Origin: Sepiola atlantica
Lineage: Eukaryota; Mollusca; Cephalopoda; Sepiida; Sepiolidae
NCBI GenBank assembly: GCA_963556195.1
Contig: OY744533.1
Location: 42,916,937-42,980,936 of the forward strand
Length of the DNA: 64,000 bases
Direction of reading: 5' to 3'
Each line of letters begins with the position of its first letter. Position 1 is the stretch's first letter. The notes under the pieces were generated by a model. That model did no database searches, had not been told where the DNA came from, and saw only the letters and a program-made list of their open reading frames with translations. Of this stretch, positions 57,691 to 64,000 are shown in pieces. A program made the position numbers and the translations under genes.

Positions 57691-58144
57691 TAATATTGTA
57701 TCTATATTCTCTAACATTTTTTTCTATAAGGCACACACACAAACACACAAACACACAAACATACAGACATTCAATTTTATATAGAAGATCTATAAAATTC
57801 TCCGATAATGGTAGTGGTCTCGAATCTCTACGTCACCTAGTATGGGTCGAATATTTACGTACCTTCACCTCTAAGTGACCCATGGGGACAGAAACCCTTT
57901 AAAATGTCAAATACGGATATCCGATTGAATGAAATTTGAAACCATATGTGTAATACACTAATTCAAAGAGTTTTCCAACATTTCAGCTTCTCCTGGTTAT
58001 ATTAGGGTGGCGAAACGGGAAGAGGAGGTACTAAAATCAAAGTAATATCTTGTTATGAGCACAGTGGGAAAGTACATAGGAGTCGTGATCCTCATTCAAT
58101 TCCGAGCAACGTCGGGTCTCCCTGATTCTATTGTGCACTAGTTA

Positions 58145-59134
58145 AAGTAGTGTGGACATATTGCATTACACACCTTTACGCCTACCAGCTGTGTTTCAAA
58201 ATTCGTCGTTATCAGTTAATTACTTGAGGAGTGAATCATGTACATACAAATATAAAAACCTATACGCATTCCTAACTTTGTATGAATAGAAATGTACCTA
58301 TTTTTCTGTGCAGTTTGTATTTTCGAAAAGCAAGCAGCGCATTGTCTTGGCATTGTTTAACTGTTTACGTGACACTGTTAAATCCTATTTATATTAGAAG
58401 TTAACATTTTTACATTGTAATCATTGTTTGAAAGAATAGAAATCCTAAACATCTTATGATTTACAATTCAAAGCCATTATTGAGATAACGACATATTCCC
58501 ATGTTGGGACGTTAATGAACAAATTATTACATAATGAATTCAATGATTTACAATTCAAAGAGTAAAAAAACTGATTTCAAATGAACATGGAACGCATATT
58601 TATAACAGTGTTAAAAATAAAAGTTATAATTAATTAAAATTGTTGCATTAACAAAAACGTCCGAATGCCCAAGACTTTGTTGTGGCTTATCAATCAGTTT
58701 TAATCTGAGATCCTGAAAAATCAATTTTTACTTGTGAAAATAAAAATGTGTGCATCAGTAATTCCTGAATGAAGACCTGATACGAAACTATTTCACGTGG
58801 TTTACTCTCACTTATGTTTCTATGTTCAACGGAGGGGTCAAAGCACAGGACGCCCTCGCTGGCCGATATCAAGTCAACCTCTCTTTACTTTCCGATCAGC
58901 TCACCGTATTTCTCAAAATACTGGGAATAATTTTTTTAATCTAAGATCTTGAAAAATCAATGTTTTTCATCATTAATTTCTACAAATAGAAAAGTTTATT
59001 TCGTTTTTTTTATGTTCCCACATATGAATGTTGTCAGGTGAAACACAGGTTGTAATATGGATTAATGATTTATTATATAACGAACTGGTTTTGAAAAAAA
59101 AACACTGAATTTTATCAAGTGTCGTCTACTTCTC

Positions 59135-59135
<1 letters not shown>
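58145..59135. other. No recognised feature
   Basis: AT-rich DNA; ATGATTTACAATTCAAAG recurs at 58455 and 58541. No gene. Confidence 0.5.
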
Positions 59136-59229
<94 letters not shown>

Positions 59230-59355
59230 TTCGACAGCAAGTCATTTTTATGTAAGCGTCATTAAAGACCACGGAGTTCTCTCTCTTCACGATCTTTCTT
59301 GTCAATTTCTCGACCCGGCGAGCGATTCTTCGGTTTTCGGGTGTTAACCGGTGGA

Positions 59356-59429
<74 letters not shown>
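59136..59429. repeat. (CT)n(TA)n and second (TA)n microsatellite
   Basis: CT and TA runs (about 59131-59227) and a second TA run (59358-59429) flank about 130 bp of unique, GC-richer DNA. The 109-codon minus frame is largely Tyr-Ile and Arg-Glu repeat. Confidence 0.94.
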
Positions 59430-59432
<3 letters not shown>

Positions 59433-59894
59433 TGTCGCGACATTATAGTTAAACGGCTAAGAACCAAACTAATCGCAGATTTGGAACTTGCACCTTCGAT
59501 CTGATGTCCTTATCTTGAACCTTTTTAAAACTTCTTAAAATTTAAAAGTACGTATAAATAACATTAGAAACAAATGTTCCGACATTTTCAGCGTTTCCTT
59601 GTAACCGATCGAACAACATACTTATAATAATAATTCACGCTTTTCACGTCAAATCATCGAATGACGTATTTGACGTATTGTTTATACTTTGAAGTGAAAA
59701 CATTTATTCTTTTTTTATTAAAGATGGATGTAAATATTTGATAAATATTCACTTATATATTTTTACTTTAATAAGATTTTTTATTTTATATTTGTGTTTC
59801 TTTTTCATTTCAGACAATCGAACTATTTTAGATCTATGCAGAGAGGTAAAAAAAAATCCCTACGCCGAACTCATTTAAGTAGGTTAAAAAGATC

Positions 59895-59955
59895 AGTGGC
59901 CTTGTGTCTTCAGTTTCAACGTTTTATGACAACGTGAGTTCGAATCTCACCCTAG
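59895..59955 (+). other. tRNA-like sequence (anticodon and T arms)
   Basis: An anticodon-arm-like hairpin (stem 59919-59923 with 59931-59935, loop TTATGAC) is followed by a perfect T arm (GTGAG 59934-59938, loop TTCGAAT, CTCAC 59946-59950). The two arms overlap by two bases, so there is no variable loop, and a proper acceptor stem is not evident. Probably a tRNA pseudogene or SINE head. Confidence 0.45.
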
Positions 59956-59959
59956 AATA

Positions 59960-60878
59960 ATTTTGTCGTTTTCCTTATTTTGCTACAGCGTTCCAATTCT
60001 TTTCTCAGCCGATATAAATCATCATCATGAACCTGAATATTTGTTTAATGGATAAAAGTATTTAATGGATGTTCTTAACTTCTAATCTTGACTATAAAAT
60101 TGAAGAAAGGTTGCGAAACCCGGCATAAACATGTACTTCAGCTCGTGTATATAAATTCTTTTATTTCAAAATGTTCAATGAGTACGTAATTTGGATTTCT
60201 ACTCGAGGCTGGAATTAAGCAATGTCGAGTTACAAGCGCAGGCATCCATTCAGAGGGTATCCATTGTCTCTCGGCCCACCGTAAAATTGCCTTTATGTAA
60301 AATACACGTTTGCGAGTTTGTTTCGACATGACGTTTTATTGGACATTTTCAATGATAAATCTTTTCTTATGTTTCTTGGGATTCGTATTTTCATCTTTCC
60401 TTATTTTATTTATTAGTTTTAGAAAAGGGGTCGAATCGTTGGTCTCTTTTTTTCTGTTTTCTTTTTCGTCTTCTTTTTACTATTGGCTAGCACATCATCG
60501 GAGAAGAATGTGAGGTTATCTGGTCTGTGCATGTCCGGCGGGAAACGATAGGGGGCAACAAAAAATGAAAGGGTAGGGGGTAATATAGTCTACCCCACAA
60601 CCCACAACCCGCTTGCGTTAAATAGAGCCGCCATTACTATTGTTGTTATTAGAAAATGGCGTCCGACACTTGTTTCTCCACCCTCTACCCCCTCTCTTGC
60701 TCTCTCTCCCCCTCTCTCTCTCTTTCTCTTTTGACGGCTATCAGACATAACGCATCGAAATTGATGTATGTGAATCCAAAATTTGCCGACGTTTTAAATT
60801 TAGCTAAATGACGAAGAGTCACGTTCATTCATTTTTATAAGATTTTTTTTTATATTTAATTTTATCACATTATTTTTT

Positions 60879-60880
<2 letters not shown>
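59960..60880. other. No recognised feature
   Basis: The hydrophobic 67-codon frame 60310-60513 has no recognised motif. Complement ATGGCGGC at 60627-60634. Confidence 0.5.

Positions 60881-60881
<1 letters not shown>

Positions 60882-60951
<70 letters not shown>
60882..60951. repeat. (CT)n microsatellite
   Basis: About 70 bp of CT repeats; Arg-Glu frame on the other strand is an artefact. Confidence 0.95.
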
Positions 60952-60954
<3 letters not shown>

Positions 60955-60955
<1 letters not shown>

Positions 60956-61795
60956 TTTCCAGATTATCTACAGCAAGAGTAAATTCTTTCGGGAGACGAG
61001 GAGGATGTTTTCGTAATTGGTTTGTATAAAAGGGGGATTCAAATATTTCGCCAGACACGAATTCCCTAATTTGATAAAAACTCAATGATATATCAAACTG
61101 GGTGATCTCATTGGGAAGAAAAAAAATGTAAAAAGATTTAATAGAATGTCTTCACATGTTGACAAAGTACATAAAAAGGGTTCAACAAGCAATAGTGTAA
61201 GACATCACATATCAAGAAAAGTACAGTGCATACGAGCCAACAACAAAAGTGACAAGAAAAATATGAATTATTTCCCCTTGCTATCACTACTACGTGACTA
61301 ATGTAAACAACCACTAATGACAAGTGTTGTTGAATTTTGGGGAAACAAACTGATAAAATAGTGCAAAGTTATCTGAATTTCTAATCATTTTAACAAGTTT
61401 TTTTTTTCATCCAAATTTTATTGCTTTCAACAATTCATTACTTTTACTAAACAGGAAAACGATTGGAGATAAAGAAGAAACAAGTAAAGCATGAGTTGTC
61501 TCCCCCTGCGATCATACTACTTAAACAACCATTAATCACAACTCTTGTTGGATGTTGGCGATAAAAACTAATAAGTGTACATTTTAGATATTTGTTAAAA
61601 AAATGCAAGGTTTGCTTATTTGAGGGATGAGGCATTTTTCGGCCCTTCTATGAGGTCAACCAAGCTTTAGCTGGGGCCACCAATGTAGCCATATTTTGAT
61701 GCGATGGTGTAAAATAGTTTTTTAAACGGTATTTTACACATAATGTTTATTAAGCAGGGGAATGGAAAAGTCTATTAAAAGTCAAGTTAGTTAGG
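60955..61795. other. No recognised feature
   Basis: AT-rich DNA without a gene. Blocks at about 61250-61345 and 61490-61575 share GACAAG/AACAAGTAAAG-like and ACAACCATTAATCACAA-type words, a weak local duplication. Confidence 0.4.
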
Positions 61796-61799
61796 AGTA

Positions 61800-62370
61800 C
61801 GTGTCAGGATATGACGTCACGAACAGGAAGTCCGGAATGAGCCGTGGCGTAGATAATAACAATTGCCCAGTAAACTGATTGGATTCGGTTGCCCTGTATC
61901 GGAGCTCTGTTGTCGTCCGTCCTCTGAGGGAGAAAACGACGACAATATGTCAATTTATAAATTGACTAAGAAAAAATAATACATCGCGAGGCATGACGCT
62001 ATTGGGCAAGAATATTGTTTGCGTGTTTATCATTGCTGTTATCCATTATTACAGCTACGAGGGAAGAGAGGAATACGACTGCTGCTGCTGTTATCACAAG
62101 CAGAGAAGAAACAGTTGTTAGAAACAATAATAATACATCACTCAGCTGCTGATGATGATGCTTCTCTTTGCTTAAATATATACTAAATCATTCTTAGAGT
62201 TACACGCAAAGGAACAGCTATTTATACATATATTTATATCGCGTGAGGATTAACAAGATGTTATAACGGCCTTTAATTTAATTGGCGTGACTACTTTTAT
62301 TATAATAGCGGCTAACTATTTTCTTAAATTATGAAATGCAGCATGGATTATTTGATAGTGACGTCAAGTT
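61800..62370 (+). promoter_or_regulatory. Possible promoter/enhancer patch with CRE and ETS motifs
   Basis: A perfect CRE TGACGTCA (61812-61819) is followed within 15 bp by AGGAAG (61825-61830) and CCGGAA (61832-61837), ETS-type sites. A second perfect CRE lies at 62359-62366. The GC content is higher than in the flanks. No transcript is visible, so function is inferred only from motif clustering. Confidence 0.25.
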
Positions 62371-62520
62371 GTAAAGGTGGCCGTAGTGGTGATGAAGCAG
62401 CCAAGGTTTCCGTGTCTTTCTTTCTCTGTGTAGTTTCAATGATGTGACAAAAGAACATAAAAAACGTCAACAACATGTTTGCCAATTGCTTATGTTCTAT
62501 GTTGCTTTATTTCTTTACAG

Positions 62521-62674
62521 CGTTATGAGAGCTTCCCCTCGCCCGCTCCTCGAAAGGGCGAACGAAAAGAGAGCTTTGAAAAACAGTCAGCTCACGCTCC
62601 AAAAAAAGGCAAATGTTTATCCATTCTTTGGCACGTTTCATTTCGGACTTCTTGTCTATGACATCATATCATGA
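62521..62674 (+). other. Possible exon after a strong splice acceptor (weak)
   Basis: A pyrimidine tract TTGCTTTATTTCTTTACAG ends at 62520. The following frame reads RYESFPSPAPRKGERKESFE and continues as a Lys-rich segment to a stop near 62661. I recognise no domain; two overlapping frames are open here. Low support without an upstream exon. Confidence 0.18.
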
Positions 62675-62679
62675 TACGC

Positions 62680-64000
62680 ACTTCTAACATTTTACTTGAT
62701 TTTTAATGGAATTTTCCATTATTTGCTTAATTTTAACCTTATGTGAAAAATACTGTTTCAACTTTATTTTCACCCACCTACATATAATCTGGCTGCACGT
62801 GTACGCGTGGTATATGCTTTTATTTATATCTTTTTTTATTTTCTATTTGTTTATTTAAATGTCTAACACCACATTGGCACCCTGGGCATAGATGTTTCTT
62901 AATTTAAATATAAACGCCAATTTATGTAAGTACATAAGAAATATCGACGTACAAAACTGGCCAACGGTCATTATATTTAGATGCGGGAAAATAATCACCC
63001 TACATAAATGATCGATACACTCAAAGAAGGCCGGGGAACACATCTGCCGAACGTATTACAATACATCAACGTTGACAAGGACAACAATCCGAAGAAACAA
63101 ATATAAATGATGTGTTAATCCTAAAAATCCAGACCAAGGATGATCTAACTTTATTATCAGCTAATTATAGCTACCCGGCGTTACCAGGGAGTTTTTTTTA
63201 CTTTCATATTTGTTCGTTTTTTCTTTAAGTTAAATCTAATTATTACGTTATCTTTTGGTCATTAAATTATCATCTAAACCAAATTGTCATAAAACTACAA
63301 CTAATTTTATGACGCTAATATTGTTTTAATCTCTATTTATGAAATTGTTTGACGGAAATAATTTTAAAGCCAGTTTAAATGCTTTCAAATATCTTTCAAA
63401 TTTCAGAATATCACAAAGTAATTCATGTTTGTTAACGATTAACAATATATTAAAATTACTAACTTGCTTACGTATAAACAGAATGCATTATGGTGGATTT
63501 TATTTTGTAATAAAATTAATTTTAATAGAATTTAAATAAAATGTGTTTTATCTTACGGTTTTGTAATTTCAATTTAAATAAATAAAAATTATCAAAGTTT
63601 CGTTGATGCGAGAAAAACACATACGTGAATTTGTGTCATAACTGCTTTAAAATATAAATAATAAATAATAAATAATAACTATGATGACAAGATGTGTGTA
63701 CACGTTTTTCCGTCTGTTCGATCACTACCGGACATGATGTAACAGGTGATAATGAAGGGCGAATGGAACGAGAAGTGGTGAGAGGAGAGGAATAGTGGGA
63801 AGGAGGTGAATTAAACGCATAAAGCTCACAACAATAGTTCGCCCGTTTTTCGGAAGAATCCAACTATTTTTTTATGTCTCGTCAAGTTTTTCATAACAAA
63901 ACTTTTTTTTCTGTTGTAACCTGTCGCTGCAGGTTTTGTAACAAGAAGGGTCAAATGAGTTCAGCGAGTTCACGTCTTAAAAGTATTTAAAAAGAGATCT
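62680..64000. other. No recognised gene
   Basis: AT-rich DNA. AGCTACCCGGCGTTACCAGG (63168-63187) resembles the left Helentron-like end at 53944-53962 and may be a degraded terminus. Open frames at 62855-63043, 63339-63539 and 63636-63863 show no motif. Confidence 0.5.

Larger units (their letters stand above)
53940..58142. mobile_element. Helentron/HINE-like block with inverted hairpin ends
   Basis: The left end, read outward on the minus strand, gives CCCCGGGCAACGCCGGGTAG then CCCTGCTAGT. The right end on the plus strand gives CCGAGCAACGTCGGGTCTCC and ends CACTAGT at 58142. Both carry a short GC hairpin shortly before a terminal CTAGT, the pattern of Helitron/Helentron 3' termini (CTRRT after a hairpin). 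Internal direct repeats near the two ends (54595-54680 and 57585-57685) and a large central minisatellite resemble Helentron-derived HINEs. No Rep-helicase is encoded. It may be one element with inverted termini or two elements facing outward. Confidence 0.5.

Noticed and set aside
59138..59467. 109-codon minus-strand frame
   Set aside because: Mostly Tyr-Ile and Arg-Glu strings from two (TA)n tracts and a (CT)n tract.

Overview
This is a eukaryotic, AT-rich, repeat-dominated window with no host protein-coding gene that I can support. The repertoire is degenerate Jockey/CR1-type LINEs with a LDKVQKR motif, R4/Dong-type LINEs, tRNA-derived SINEs whose tails run into (AT)n tracts, and very long AT microsatellites. 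This points to a mollusc and, by my recollection of repeat families, most likely a cephalopod (octopus-like); the species assignment is inference. Almost every long open frame is either a retroelement remnant or a side effect of simple repeats.

Layout. 0-12 kb: a broken Jockey/CR1-like reverse transcriptase (1.9-3.2 kb), a heavily deleted Ty3/gypsy retrotransposon whose LTRs and integrase can still be read (5.7-6.9 kb), paired SINEs (7.9-8.2 kb), an inverted-repeat element (8.3-8.6 kb), an R4/Dong LINE tail embedded in TTA repeats (9.6-10.3 kb), a tRNA-Arg-like SINE and another LINE tail. 13-15.4 kb: a long but broken R4/Dong-like LINE with RT, CCHC knuckle and restriction-like endonuclease remnants. 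15.4-30 kb: microsatellites, a 234-bp inverted-repeat element, LINE tails, mariner-like ends, CpG-richer patches, a telomere-like insertion at 29.67 kb and a full-length but diverged U2 snRNA pseudogene at 29.84-30.04 kb. 30-34 kb: very AT-rich DNA with diffuse repeats. 34.0-39.6 kb: one huge 33-bp minisatellite (about 169 units) with higher-order blocks.

40-64 kb: an element-like block with matching inverted ends and subterminal about 76-bp tandem repeats (41.0-43.4 kb); a second LINE subfamily with an intact YADD box (44.4-46.0 kb); a palindrome-rich zone (46.2-48.2 kb) containing a near-perfect 410-bp inverted repeat; an internally deleted LINE that keeps its 5' endonuclease start, its 3' end and its poly-A tail (51.6-52.9 kb); a Helentron-like block with inverted hairpin ends around a 145-bp minisatellite of about 16 units (53.9-58.1 kb); and a final 6 kb with microsatellites, a tRNA-like sequence and a promoter-like patch near 61.8-62.6 kb.

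The parts do not form a pathway. They document several retroelement lineages, DNA-transposon-like blocks and tandem-array expansion. The most unusual structures are the 410-bp-arm inverted repeat, the 33-bp array, the inverted-end elements carrying minisatellites, and the R4/Dong copy sitting inside TTA repeats.
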